Part shown: piece after piece, positions 1-12,487 of the stretch
Position numbering within the stretch: position 1 is the stretch's first letter
Layout of the letters: every line of letters begins with the position of its first letter
Assembly: GCA_028015205.1 (NCBI GenBank)
Contig: CM051520.1
Location: 11,504,501 to 11,568,500 of the forward strand
Source: Mytilisepta virgata
Lineage: Eukaryota; Mollusca; Bivalvia; Mytilida; Mytilidae
Length of the DNA stretch: 64,000 bases
Reading direction: 5' to 3'
Translations under genes and position numbers: made by a program
Notes under the pieces: model-generated
Told to the model about the DNA's origin: nothing
Database searches by the model: none
What the model saw: only the letters and a program-made list of their open reading frames with translations

Positions 1-786
1 TATAGGGTAGGCACACAAATATGGTAGTTAAAAGAATAATTTTAAAAACAAACACTTTCCAACAAGTTGTTGCTGTAGACCTAATTAAGCCACAGAGGAG
101 AATACGCATTCATACGCAGCAGATTATTCAATTGCGAAAATCAAAACAAATCTCGCTATTATAAACTTTAAATAATACTTCATTCATGGTTTTACCCCTA
201 AACTGTAATGAAAATGTTATTATTATTAGTGGTTTGACTAACAAATGTACGTAAACCACGCCGTGATCACGACTGTATCGCTTTGCGCAGTAATCTTCCC
301 AATGACCGCATCACATTTTTGGAACCCTTGAGTGAGTTAGATTCCGTTCCGTTTATCAAACGAAAAGGGTAAACTCTATCTCCTTGATCCAACTCGACTT
401 TTGTTTGGAAGATTCATCGAACAAACCCCTTTCTTTCACATGAACACTGAAAGAAATGTTCAATGGGGTAAAGTTTAAAATTCAATCTTGTTTTTGCTTG
501 TTGATCGTCAGTTTAATTACATATGGTTATTGATTGTCTGAATGTAGTTGAACCTCAAATCTAGATATCTCAGATTGACAAAGTTGTAATAACTACTGGA
601 ATTTCTGTGAAAGACTTTGACTTTAAAGGTTACAAAAATTACTTTTCAACTAAAAACCACAATTCGTTCGAATAAAAATCTAGAAATGTGAGAAAACTAT
701 TGTTCCGATTGATAATCACTCGAATGATAATGTGAAACATACGAAAACTAGACCTTCTTTGTCTAATTATTACGTCATCAGAGTAA
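1..786. other. No gene seen
   Basis: AT-rich sequence without an open reading frame I can support, without recognisable repeats or RNA genes. Confidence 0.5.
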
Positions 787-1798
787 TTATTCGCGTGTTC
801 GTGAGTTTCCTAAATACAGGAGTGGACATAACAAATATATGTCAAGGGGTTGAGGTTTAAAATTGATATCCATGTCATTTTGGTATTCACCCAAGTAGTG
901 ATGTTCTATTTTTAGATACTGAGAATTATTGTATTGTATCGATACGTAATAATAATCAAATAATTCTGAATTAACAAAATCAAAGATAAAATGCGCAAAT
1001 TCCACATACTTATTTCCTGACATGATTGCGAATCTATATTCGGAGAAAATAAATATACCCTCAAAACTGTTGGTATAATGATAGTAGAGTAGTGAACATA
1101 GTTCAAAATCTAAAGTCCCGTTTTGAGCCAAAATTACATTTTGAACACAGGCTGTTGAAAATATTTCATTATATCCGTGGTAGTAGTTACTGAATACGAA
1201 TACTAAGACGAATCCAAATGCTCCGCAGTTACCTTAGTATGAAATATTGTCTTCATTGGCTTGTTTTGAAACGGAAAAAGAGGCATCAGAGCTCTTGGAA
1301 TATGAATGAAGGTTTATAGATACAAGCTTTGTAAATTTGGAATCGGCTTTAAAAACTCGGGTTCTACAGAGAAAATTAAATTGCAATTTTTAAGCTGAAA
1401 ACGTTTGACGCTGCTTTGGATTCCTGAAAAGGTATAATTCCGTAGGTAATAGTAACCAAATCGGATCCAAGATAGATCCTCAAAAAATTCCACTCTGTAA
1501 AAATACGGATTGCTACCAGATCTAAAAAGAGATAATTCAAATGTTTCAAACATCCCACATAAGGGTATACAATCCGTGTTGCATTTTTAGATGGTTGTGA
1601 ATGTTTTCGGTTATCCAAGGAATATAATTTCTGACCCAAGTTTTTAGACACCATTGGTAATTGTGTAGTCCGTAAAACGACTTTTCTTGAAAGTAAGTTA
1701 CGACTATTTTCATCAATGAAAAGCACTCCTAAATGTTTGTTTTTCTGAAATGTGTGGTTATACAATACTTCTAATCGAATATTGCTAAAAATCAACAC
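787..1798 (-). pseudogene. Leucine-rich-repeat (Toll-like receptor ectodomain-like) relic
   Basis: Two overlapping minus-strand reading frames (1376-1798 and 1314-1553) give peptides with leucine-rich-repeat spacing: a stretch reading LEVLYNHTFQKNKHLGVLFI, then in the other frame a repeat with a C-N core ending IPNLQSLYL directly before a stop. A third open stretch at 787-1131 continues on the same strand but is not clearly LRR. The need to change frame, the internal stops and the absence of transmembrane or TIR coding suggest a dead fragment. LRR ectodomains of Toll-like receptors are numerous in bivalves, which makes that origin plausible. I cannot exclude a chance resemblance or an intron-split LRR gene continuing outside the window. 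Confidence 0.35.
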
Positions 1799-4700
1799 TT
1801 CTGTAGTATTGGTCAGAAGCTGAGGAACGTATGTGAGTCCCAGGCTGAGTTAGAACAACCAGCAGTCACAGGGTTTGATCTAAGTGTACAGTTATGTGCT
1901 AAGTTCGAACAAAAATTTGTAGCTATTGCAATAACTAGGAAAACAATATGGCTTTCATTTCAGTATTGTTCAGGTAAGTTCCGTATCAATGTCCATTTTT
2001 TATCACATTACCGATAGGAAACAATTGAACATTATGGAAATATTGTGTTATACAGATACACAATGTACAAATAAATTTGCTTATTAATTTGAATAAAAAT
2101 AGTATAATTTAATCTCTAACACAACTACATTATAGAAAGTTTTAAGGCTGTAACCCGTTCAATTTTTACATGTTTTAAAATCACCCAGTAGTAAAACAGA
2201 TCCTGCTGTTGTTTACGGAAGCCGGTACGTGCCATAGGGATTTTCTTTTTAAACTTTAACTCGTTATAACAACTTGGCTAACTCGTTATAACAACTTAGT
2301 AACTCGTTATTAAGACTTAGCACATCCCTCGGGAAGACAACCGAACCCTCACAAGTTGACAATTCTGGATGTACACCTCCTAAAGGGGCCACAATTGTAG
2401 ATTCAATGAAACTAATTTTGATGCACGAGATGTGCAATATAAATGCGAGTCTGATTTTAGCATGTATAGCACACCATAGATCCTGTAGGAAATGTAAAAT
2501 AGCCAACCCACTCCAAAAACAGTTGAAACCAAATTGTATAATGTGACCTAGTGTTAGATATATAATAAAAAATTCAATATTTACAAAATGATTTAGATAA
2601 TTATTATTTTTATGAAGTCTTTTGATTAGTTCTGCCACAGATTTTCGTATTTTCAATTAAATCAACTTTTATAGACAAATATCGTATATTGATATGATTG
2701 CCTACGTTACATTCAGACCCCTGTGAATATCACTAACTATCATGTTACAATATATGAACGTATCCAAACTATAACACACGATGAATGACCGGATCGACGT
2801 GAGTTATTGGTGAAATTTGAAGTTGATTAGACTTTCAAAAATATTTAAGGCAACAGGGATTGAATATAGTGGGAATGGTAACCTTGAGAACAATCATCAG
2901 AATTTCAGTAAAAGGAATTCTGGGTAAAGATAGTCAACACTTTATTTAATTAAGATTTCAATTAACCTGCGACATATGAATTCACATACATTGTATTCTC
3001 TGCACTGTTCAAAGAATTTAATGTTTATTTGTACATGTTGAATTTGCAGTTCTGTGGTTTAAAAAAAATAAGATAAGCAAGATAAAAATAAAGAACCAAA
3101 AGATTTGTATAGGATTTGATTAACACTATTAAAAATATGTTAAGTCAGTTCAGTTTTTTTTTGATACTAGTAACTTATTTATTGGTTCTACGTTGACCAG
3201 TACGACATTAAAGTTTCCAGATGATAAATCCTATCAATATGTAAGTTTTCTACTCACTCAAACAAAAATGCTTGTTGATATAACAGATAAGTTTGTGCTG
3301 ATATTTTGTCTTGAGTTTAGAGACCAGAAAGTGAAACAATTACCCCTAAAAGTTGTTAATGGACATTAATACTGTGTATTTAAGAATTAGATGATTTTTA
3401 ATGAACTCAGAAAACCGATCGGTTGTTTTTCACCGCAATCGGGATATTTGTGTGCCCCTAACCGAGATTGCACTTTTGCAGAAGTGCTTGTTTGATTAAA
3501 ACTGAAGTATTATAGTATTGATAAAAATTATCCTTAGGCCTTCCAATTTTGCTTTTCGTCCGTCAAAAAGTAAAGGCTAAGAGCCAGGGATTGAGCTTTT
3601 ATCGCTCCTCTGGTGAATTCAGTTTCTTCTATTTGGAAAGTTCAGGAAACTTTATCGAGAGTATCAGCAGCTCAGTTGAAAGTATTTTGATACAAGCATG
3701 AAATTGCATCTTCCAAAATCAAGAGTTTACACCCGCTTACGCTCTCCACAAAAGTAAGCTGATCGTAAATCCTTGACATGTGAAGATGATAAATTGATAC
3801 TTTAAATTTGGTCGTATAAAAAGTTAAAATTTTATGAAAAGTAAAGAATAGCTCCGTGGTGCAAAGCTCGTCCTCAGATGATTCTGTCTTTACCATTTGA
3901 TCGTTTTGGCACTTGACTTTGCACGTCAACTGTTTGGATTACTGTTTTAAGCTTTTGAACGTAAATCGACGAAATGTGAACATATTGTTCATGACAATGG
4001 AAATCTCAGAATGTTGGTTATAGGTTTAAATGATTTCGTTACTGGCTGTTTATAAAACGGCATACGAACGAATAATGAAGGTTGTTGATATACCTCACGT
4101 GTTTGTCCTTCAGTATACTAATGTACCAGGTTCATCATCTACAAATGCAGTTTTGAACCGGTATGGTATCAAGAGCTTGTTTACCATACATATCTTTCGT
4201 TGTGATAGAATTTATCTCTTGTGAAGTATGGAAGTTGTTTTCTAATGCTTAAGGTATATGCTTTTAGTGATTTTACTGTTACATAGTAACTTTCTTAAAA
4301 TAAATTTTCGTGTGTTAACCCCGGGGTAACTTCCTATATAAACGGTTTGGGAGGGTTTTTCATGACTTTTTTGTATTAATTCGGGGTATGTTTTGAAAAA
4401 ATAATATTTATTCGGGTTGTTTTTACACAAACTTTGAACTATTAGTGCTATTCAATTCCTCAGACATCTGTATATATAAACATCAGTATTAGTTCGGGTG
4501 TGCTTTTTCGATATGGCTGTTTTTCGGGTAGGTATTGTCATCAAAATCATTTTTTCCCGATATATTATTGACATACATGTATTCTAGTATTTGCTCGGGT
4601 GCCTTTTCTTAAGCCATATCCGCACACCCCCGTAAAAAATCCAGAGAGTTACCCCCCTTTCCCCCGGGGTGTAAACATTGTTTCACGTAACATTTGGATA

Positions 4701-6238
4701 TCATTATGAAGTTGTCGGACAAATTATAATACAGCATATCTTAGATTTCTTTGCTTGTAATTGTTTGTAATTTGCCTTCCGATAATCTTTATCCTTTAGG
4801 ATGATCGCTGGTCTAATAGGAAATAAATAGGATTTGAAATATATAGGTGTTTTTAGTTTGAGAGAACATATGAATAGTAAACAAATAAGCAAGAAAAAAA
4901 TATATGTTCATGCATGTGCTCATTTTAGAGCTATTAGGCCTTGACAACTTCAGTCTCTCAAAGATGTATGAAAAAAATAAAAAGAATTTCATAAAATTTT
5001 GTCAAATACCATTTTAAGGTATATATGATTGAATTATAAAAGAAAAAGCGGGGGTTCATGGGCAAAAAAATTCATGTTTAAGAAATGGATAAAACCCGAG
5101 GATTCGAAAATCTGACAAAAAGACCAAAACATGACCAGCGAGCATCCTTAATTCAATGAACAGATGTAAATGACATCTAGATGCTAGGTTCCTTCTTGAA
5201 GTAGTCTACACTCATTATAAGTGACAAGTTAAAGGCCCCCGCCCAAAGCGCTATTTCTTTGCTTTAACTTTTGCTCGTTCATTTGTTGATTTTTTGTCAA
5301 GAATTTATCCAACATGCTCATTCTCACCTCCTTGTAAGATATTCATTCTCACCTCCGTGTGTAATCTAAATTAAATGGAGTAATCTTACACGATTAGTTT
5401 GAAAATGTTTTAAAAAATTCGTCCCTGTAAGTAGTGGTTTATTCTCTAAACTCAGAATCTTTCTTTTTAAATTCATTTGGAAGAATGGCATATAAAAAAA
5501 TGCAAGTCGGGATAAAAAAAATTTTCTTGGAACAGGGAACAACCTTTTTCTTTCGACCTGATGATGGCCACAGAAATTAACGAACGAAGATATAAACATA
5601 AAAGCTAGAACAAATCAAAAGAAAATAAAAAGAAAAACTAACTAACGAACAAATAAATAAAGTGAAACTTGATTTAAAAAATGCCATGTTCTGTATATTG
5701 ATTATCATGAATACATAAATCAATTTTCAAAATCTTTATTTCCTGGAGAGACAAAAGTAATAGTTTTTCTCCTAATTAGAAAAAAATACATGGTTAACCA
5801 GCAAAGACAGTAGATTAAAAAAGTTTATAAATTAATATTAACACGCAAACAAATAACAATTAACAAGTTCCGATTTCATTTTGAATGAATAAAAATTAGT
5901 TTTTCCTTATAAAAATGTCTATAATTAGAGCTTGGGCAGATAAAAAAAACCTGACACTAAAAGATGTTTGACATTTATTTTTTAATTTTGTTTAAAACCA
6001 AAGACTGGTTCTCAAAAGTTTCAATTTAAAAGGTCCTTTTTAAACATTGACCACTTCTCTTTTCTTTCTTTTTTTTTGTTAAATCAGGTTGGTGTCCCGA
6101 CAAACACTTTTGGATGCCGAAAATTATAACGACATTGTGTTAGATTATTCACATCTATATATGTTTTGGCATATTTTGTCTCGTGTGACTCTTCATACTT
6201 GCATTGCTTTATAAAATTGTGAAATAATCTTATTAATT
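1799..6238. other. Mostly featureless AT-rich region
   Basis: No supported gene. Open frames at 2264-2656 and 3672-3929 (minus) lack recognisable motifs. At 3700-3935 the sequence matches the repeat found twice at 38.4-38.9 kb. At 4310-4680 the word TTCGGGT recurs irregularly near short CCCGGGG runs, with no clear unit. Confidence 0.5.
3700..3935. repeat. Dispersed repeat, copy 1 (matches 38.4-38.9 kb)
   Basis: The words TTTTATGAAAAGTAAAGA, GTGCAAAGCTCGTCCTCAG and TTTACCATTTGATCGTTTT align in the same order and strand with TTTTATGAAAACTAAAGAG, GTGCAATGCTCTGTCCTTAG and TTTACCCTTTGGTCTTTTA at 38708-38800. This explains the open frame on the minus strand at 3672-3929, which is therefore not a gene. 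It is probably a SINE-like or other short dispersed element; the class is not determined. Confidence 0.55.
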
Positions 6239-7462
6239 ATCCCCGCAGTTCGAATGAAGTTCGGGGATATTTGCAATCGGTCCGTCTGTCCGTCCGTTAG
6301 ATAATCTTGTCTCCAGAACTCCTAGTTCATTTTTAATTTCATGCATTTAATTTCTATACAGTATTGTGACAAACTGTATGTAGATGCGCAATAAGGTTTT
6401 AGAATTTTGATTTTCAAAAATAGGGGCCCACAGGGATCGAATTTCGAAAAATTGGAAATTTAAACTTGTGACCTAAACTCCTCATTCATTTCTTATTTTA
6501 TGCTTTTAATTTCTATACAGTATTATCACATACTGTATGTAGATGCGCAATAAGGTTTTCCAATTTTCATTTTTAAAAATTGGGGTCCACATGGGTCGAA
6601 TTTCAAAAATTGGAAGTTTAAGCTTGTGACCTAAATTCGTTTTATGCTTTAATATCTATACAGTATTGTCACATACTGTATGTAGATGCGCAATAAGGTT
6701 TTGGAATTTTGATTTTTAAAAATTTGGGCTCACAGGGGTCGAATTTCAAAAATTGGAATTTAAGCTTTTGACCTAAACTCCTCATTCATTTTTCACGTCA
6801 TGCATTTAATTTCTATATCATATTGTCACATACTATATGTAGATGCGCAATAAGGTTTTAGAATTTTGATTTTCAAAAATTGGGGCCCACGGGGGTCGAA
6901 TTTCGAAAACTGGAAATTTAAACTAAACTGCTTATTAATTTTTCATTTAATGCTTTTAATTTCTATGCAATATTGTCACATACTGTATGTAGATGCGCAA
7001 TAATGTTTTAGAATTTTGATTTTGATGACTTCAGGCACACAGGGGTTGTATTTCGGAAATAGTAAATTTAAGCTTGTCCCTTATACTCCTCTTTCATTTT
7101 TCATTTAGATTTAACAAATTTATTTGTATATATATATAATATTGTTCTTTATTTTCTGTAGATATGCGAAAAGGTTTTTAATTTTGAAAATCTATTAAGG
7201 AATCAAATTTTGGGACCGGAAATGGTGAAATTGCTAATTTTGCTTTGTCTCTGGAAATACTCATTCATTTTTTGTTTCTGTGGTTTCATTTGTGTATAAT
7301 ATTGTTCTTCACTATGTGTAGATGTGCAATAAGGTTTTCAATTTTGAAATTTGATTCAGGGTTCCAATTTTGAGACTGAAATTTTAAATTGCTAATTTTT
7401 CACTGTTAATTGTTTTTTGACTTGTGGGGATTTACATCGTTTCTGATGGCACCAATTTCTAG
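6239..7462 (+). mobile_element. Family A non-autonomous element, complete copy
   Basis: The 5' end is a hairpin: ATCCCCG (6239-6245) pairs with CGGGGAT (6262-6268), and a TCCGTCTGTCCGTCCGT run follows. The body is about seven diverged units of roughly 145-180 bp, each carrying a word like TGTAGATGCGCAATAAGG. Near the 3' end GGGGAT (7426-7431) again complements the 5' arm, followed by a small CATC/GATG stem and CTAG at 7459-7462, then T. No open reading frame belongs to it. The layout matches families B, C, D and F in this window, so I read it as a non-autonomous Helitron-like element; that class call is an inference. Confidence 0.65.
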
Positions 7463-7734
7463 TTATATATTATTAAAATTATATAAAACTATAACTAAAT
7501 TAGATAAAATTAGTCAAAGGAACTGAATTTTTGAAACGAAAATATTATCACATCAATGTAGTAACTTACAAATGTATATTGCAGAAATGAGTGTCGCTCT
7601 TCACAATTTCAATTATTCCATCTAATGTAATAAATTATTAAATACTTTATGGGTACTTTTGGGTAAGTGCATTAGTCAGACTTTTATTAAACAGAAAATT
7701 TATCAAAATCTTATTTGTCATTATTTGTGCAGGT

Positions 7735-9240
7735 TTTTCAAAGATGAGGACGGATTCAACAGCTACCGTGTGAAGCCTTCTCAAAGATTGCTGTGAATAA
7801 TAGTGGATTCTTAAAAATTCTAAAGACTTACAATAATACCTATCTCCTAATAGCCTAGCCTATTGCAACATTTTTTTAACATCAAGAAAGGTGTAAGACA
7901 AGGAGATTCCACTAGCCGGCACTCTTCCACATTTTTATTAATGATATAAGTGAAATATTCACTGCAGCAAATTGTAATCCACCAAAACTCATTAATACAA
8001 ATATTGGCAATTTATTATTTGCAGATGACCTTATAATACTGTCAGAATCAGCGTCTGGATTACAAAACAGTTTAGATTCATTGTCTGATTACTGCAACAA
8101 ATGGCAGTTAACAGTGAACACTAAAAAGACCAAAACTATGATGATACAAAATCATGCCAACAATAAAACTAATAATTTCATAAAGTATAAGGGCCAACTA
8201 CTAGAAAATGTAAATGAATATAAATATTTAGGTTGTATCATTTCAAGTAATGGAAGTTTAGTAAATTGTAGTTTAGACCCTGCAAATAAAGTTCGCAAGG
8301 CATTGTTTGCAATTAAATGTTACACATCAAATTTCAGTCAAGTTCCTGTTAAAGTGGCTTGCAATTTATTTCAAACATTAGTACGTCCTATATTAACTTA
8401 TGAAATATGTTTTATGGACTCTTACTTAAAAGTTTACCGAGCAAATATGAGAGCTAGCAAAAGCTACTCTAATATTGATATGTTGAGTTTTGCTGACAAA
8501 ACTCCAAATGAAAAATACTCTGGGCACAAAAAGATGCTAACACATTTAGTTGTCATGAAAGAGAGAATATTCATCCTGTTGAGACTTTTATAAAAACTCA
8601 AACTATAATGTATTTATTAAAACCAAATAATGATGAAATTAACTCTATCCTTAAAGAAGCTTTTCTCCTTACAAAAAAAGAAGAAAAAAAAGATAACGAG
8701 GAAACTTATTCGTAGTACACTTTTGCAGTTTTATTTAAAAATGTAGTAAAGGAAACTGAAAATGATTTAAATCAAATTTCAAATTGTAAAACGTTAATGG
8801 AAACAAATGAATTAAAAAATAAAATAAACCTATCTGTTAAAGACTATTATCAAAAACTTGCCAAAAATAAAATATCTACTCTAAATGACAGTAATAAAAA
8901 TTATTTATATAGATACTTAAAAAGTGAAACTGAAGACAATTTGTACCATTTATACCACCCACGCAAATAAAGAGAAAAGTAAAATAAAAACAAAATTCAG
9001 AATTTCTAATCATGAGTTGTTGATTGAAACAGGGAGGTACAAAAACATTATAAGGGAACAGAGACTTTGTAAGGAATGTAATATTTTATATGATGATGAA
9101 TCACATTTTTTATTCAATTGTAAGATTAATACAAAATTGAGAGAAACTTTTTTAAACAGTTATATAGAAAATTATCCTAACTTCACCTCCTATAATTATA
9201 TAGAAAACTATTTTGAATCCATCAACACCAGATGATATTA
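7735..9240 (+). pseudogene. Non-LTR retrotransposon (LINE) reverse transcriptase, decayed
   Basis: A translated stretch GVRQGD at about 7890 (one frame) continues after a frameshift into a frame open from about 7922 to 8593, reading LFHIFINDISEIF and then FADDLIILSE, where FADD at 8018-8029 is the catalytic motif of the palm. Later come the thumb-region words CNKWQLTVNTKKTK and YKYLGCIISSNGS, typical of LINE reverse transcriptases. A second open stretch, 8924-9235, has the C-terminal RISNHELLIETGRYKN and a Cys/His-type LCKEC...ESHFLFNC motif seen at the end of many LINE ORF2 proteins. Frameshifts and stops between the pieces, and the missing endonuclease domain, show that the copy is dead and 5'-truncated. 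The clade is not assigned. Confidence 0.85.
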
Positions 9241-9300
9241 AGACAGTAGCGTCTTTTATACAACAGTCATTAGAACTGAGGAAAGGAGACACTTAATTAT

Positions 9301-9481
9301 ACAATAGTTGCTTATATAGAGGGCATTATCATGATATAGTGACTGCCCAAGGGACTGATATTGCCTGAAACATTGATAATACCCGAGCCGCAGGCGAGGG
9401 CATTATCAACGTTGAAGGCATTATCTGTCCCGAAGGCAGTCAATTTATCATGATAATGCCCTCTATATAAGCAATTATTGT
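9301..9481. mobile_element. 181-bp foldback (MITE-like) element
   Basis: The arms 9301-9335 and 9447-9481 are inverted copies of each other with one mismatch in 35 bases; the shared core is GCTTATATAGAGGGCATT. The interior is itself partly self-complementary, around the word CCCGAGCCGCAGGCGAGGGC, so the whole unit can fold into one long hairpin. It lies about 60 bp downstream of the end of the dead LINE. I see no clear target-site duplication. There is no coding capacity. Confidence 0.75.
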
Positions 9482-9629
9482 GTTTATTTCATTGAAGAAT
9501 ATTAATCTGCTGAGTGTGGGTTTCTTACATGTACATGTATGTTGAATACGTCATGATGACCTCTGGATGTTTCTGTCATTACTTTTGGTGCTATGCTGGT
9601 ATATTGTACATTCATATATATTCTTTTTT

Positions 9630-9995
9630 CTACTGTGTTTGTGCTTTGTGCTCTTCTTTTTGTGTGCTTTGTGCTCGTTTATGTTTGTGCTTTGTGCTCT
9701 TCTATGCTTGTACTTTGTGCTCTTCTATGCTTGTACTTTGTGCTCTTCTATGTTTGTGTTTTAAGCTTGTCAGTGGTTGTTCTTTGAGCTTTTCTATGTT
9801 TGTGCTTTGTGCTTTTCTATGTTTGTGCTTTGTGCTCTTCTAAGTTTGTGCTTTGTGCTCTTCTAACTTTGTGCTTTGTGCTTTTCTGTGTTTCTGCTTT
9901 GTGCTCTTGTTTGTGCTTTTCTATGCTTGTGCTTTGTGCTCTTCTATGTTTCTGCTTTGTGCTTTTATATGTTTCTGCTTTGTGCTCTTCTATGC
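9630..9995 (+). repeat. Minisatellite, about 23-bp unit
   Basis: Around 15 diverged copies of a unit close to TTTGTGCTTTGTGCTCTTC plus TATG run through the interval, with some shortened units. Because 23 is not a multiple of three, all three plus-strand frames translate to the same rotating peptide (VLCALLCLCF and similar). This explains several overlapping open frames here on both strands; none is a gene. Confidence 0.85.
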
Positions 9996-9999
9996 TGTT

Positions 10000-11536
10000 T
10001 TCGATTGAATGTCTGCTGACTTGTTGGTATTTAATTGATTGGAATGACATTGTTGACATTTCTTGTTATTCAGTTTATTTTAAAATTAGCTCAGTCCTTT
10101 TATTTAAGATTTCGCTATAATATATCTCAGTAATTCTAAATTCAAGGTTAAACTGCATTTTATCTACCACACTGAACTTGAAATTAAAAAGACCACATCC
10201 ACTTCTGTGGCGTACCTATGCTTAACGTGATAACTTTCTTATTGTGAACGTTTTATAGAAAATTCCGCAGTTATAAGGTAAACTTTGCCCCTAGATAAAA
10301 AGGTATTTGTGTGTTTTATTGACAAGATCAGAGAGATCTGAACGCTCTTCGGAGGTCAGCCATCTTTTTCTAGGTGGAGTCGTAAATCAAAAGTAGCATG
10401 TGAACAGTTTCGAGGTCTCAAATGTATAGTGTATACATTTCACCATTAATTTGTTAGAGAAAGGTCATTAATTCTTTGTTGGTATCATCAAGATTGATTG
10501 GTTGTTACATTTGTACAAAGTCCCTATCTCACAAACGAGACCAGATATCTTATGAGCAAAAAGAATGGCATCTTATAAGATGTAGGAACTGCTTACACTA
10601 ACACGAGTTTGCCTTTTGTTTGCTAGTGTTGTCATGTTGTCCATGATTTGTAATAGTTTTTTGTATCTGTTTTTGTTGTTTGTTTATTTTTGTTTTTGCC
10701 GTTTCAGTTTTGTCTTGGTCTCTGGATTTACGATTGTTGGGTGGTCCTTCGGATTTTCCATATATTGTCTTCCGTTAGATTTCAATTAGATTTAATTACT
10801 TTGATTAACGTGTCAAACTGCAACTTGACATTTCACCGCATATTACCCACTTGCTATTTGACAGGTGTAGTTAAAGAAAAGGTACATGCTTACCTTTCCG
10901 GAGTATCTGATGTTAATCTTGTTTTTTTTAATGTACACATTGCGAATGGTTTAGTGTTTGTGTCATCTTTCTTTTATATCTTTTTTTAATTTTGATTTTG
11001 TTTTCAATTGTTTTTGTTTGTTTTTGTTTTGGTTATATCTTTGTAAGTTATATTTTTGGTGTGTTTCTGTTCCCATGAATTCGCTTTTGATACATGCAAG
11101 AGTTCGCATTTGGCGAGTTTTAAATTAATTGTTATCTTAGAAAATGAAGACGAATAATATTTGACTTTATATTTTTAATATTTTTTCTCTTATAACCTAC
11201 AATGAACAATTCTAGTTTATCGATTAATTTTATTAAATAAAGAAAATGAATTTCCTAAGTTCTTATACTACAATTAACTACAAAACAAGGTTTGCCTTTT
11301 TATATTTTTCTCGAGGGAAACATAACTCAAAACAATCCGTATTACCATGGCAATCCACTATATTGTCGTAGCGCAAATTTCTAAAATTACTTCTGAGTTC
11401 GTGGGATTTAATGGAGAAAACGTCATTGATAACTAAAGGCGACAATTATATATCAAACAGTCAGTCAAAGAGTTTTCTGACCATTCTTACTTCTGCTTAA
11501 ATTCATGTAATACATGATCAAATAGCGAAGGAAAAC
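10000..11536. other. Intergenic, GPCR upstream region
   Basis: No gene seen. Around 10.57-10.75 kb a T-rich stretch with GTTTGCTAGTGTTGTCATG and GTCTTGGTCTCTGGATTT resembles stretches at 13.85-13.95 kb and 31.45-31.6 kb, probably ends of one dispersed repeat family. I could not identify the receptor promoter. Confidence 0.4.
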
Positions 11537-12487
11537 ATGTGCCTTAACAGTACATTTTTAGGAAACAGTACATCTGTGTCACCGGCCGCTCCATGGTCAC
11601 TGGTACTACTATTGGCTACGATTTCCTCGGTTATTATTTTTCTAAACGTTTTTTCTATTGTTATTCTGCTAGTACACATAAAGAGACATGTTTCTCTTAC
11701 AAATTTTCATGTGATTAGTTTAGCACTAACGGATACTCTAGTTGGCGCTAGTTTAATTCCTAATATTGACTCATTTGTAAATAACGATCACACATATGCG
11801 TATGCGGATTGTTTATTTAGATATTTGTTTTTCGGAACATCGTTTTTGGCATCAATGTCGCATACTCTAGGTATTTGTTCCGAAAGAGTTCTGATCGTAC
11901 GCAAAGCAATACAAAGACGCAGTTCCCATGCTGCAAGTTTTACCGTATTTTTTTCGTGGACTTTCTCTGCGATCGCAATAGGAATCATTTTTATATTCTG
12001 GTCAATAAAATCCGAGAAATGTGGATGTACTCTGGAAGAATTATTTCAAGATAATTTAGTAATAGTTTTGGCCTATACGGGAATACTCTACGGTGTTGTC
12101 CAGACACTTGTATTATTGTGCATGTTCAGTATCTATAACTACATTCGGAATCACAGCCGAATAATGGCAATAAATGGTGTTATATCTTCAAGTCAAAGTG
12201 ACATTCGGATATGTCGGACCATAATATGTATAGCTGTTGTATTCACAGTGTTCAATCTTCCCCTGACCGTAATAATACTACTAGAGGGATTTTCACCTGA
12301 TATCCATCTGACGAAAACTATTCGCAATTCAACTTTAATTTTTGCAGCCATGAATTCCATAGCAAATCCTGTTATATACCTGTTTAGGATAAAGGAATTT
12401 AGATTAAGTTTACAGGAATTTAGAAAGTCTATCAGAAAATATTTCCAGAAGGAAGGACAGAGTACAGAAGTGATTGAACTATCATAA
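11537..12487 (+). CDS. Class A (rhodopsin-like) G-protein-coupled receptor, orphan, single exon
   Basis: An uninterrupted 316-aa frame with seven hydrophobic segments (about residues 20-47, 55-77, 92-114, 132-155, 173-199, 226-250, 264-284). Class A landmarks: N37 in TM1, LALTD with D66 in TM2, C92 at the start of TM3 with C162/C164 available in loop 2, SER-V (E116 R117 V118) in place of DRY, W141 in TM4, P242 in TM6, and NPVIY (277-281) in TM7. Two NST sequons (N4, N10) precede TM1, as expected of an extracellular N-terminus. Departures: the usual tryptophan of the TM6 CWxP motif is N240, and TM5 lacks its proline. The first ATG is used, with A at -3. Intronless receptors are common in mollusc lineage-specific expansions. 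The ligand is unknown; an amine, adenosine-like or peptide receptor are all possible. It is a plasma-membrane protein that presumably couples to G proteins. Confidence 0.88.
   Translation: MCLNSTFLGNSTSVSPAAPWSLVLLLATISSVIIFLNVFSIVILLVHIKRHVSLTNFHVISLALTDTLVGASLIPNIDSFVNNDHTYAYADCLFRYLFFGTSFLASMSHTLGICSERVLIVRKAIQRRSSHAASFTVFFSWTFSAIAIGIIFIFWSIKSEKCGCTLEELFQDNLVIVLAYTGILYGVVQTLVLLCMFSIYNYIRNHSRIMAINGVISSSQSDIRICRTIICIAVVFTVFNLPLTVIILLEGFSPDIHLTKTIRNSTLIFAAMNSIANPVIYLFRIKEFRLSLQEFRKSIRKYFQKEGQSTEVIELS

Noticed and set aside
2264..2656. 130-aa minus-strand open frame
   Set aside because: No recognisable domain, no neighbouring exons, composition like surrounding AT-rich DNA.
6239..6268. Head hairpin as a bacterial-type terminator
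   Set aside because: The DNA is clearly eukaryotic; the hairpin is followed by element sequence and recurs as a family feature.
9514..10120. Overlapping cysteine/leucine-rich open frames in several frames
   Set aside because: They are translations of a 23-bp minisatellite; every frame gives the same rotating peptide, so none reflects protein selection.
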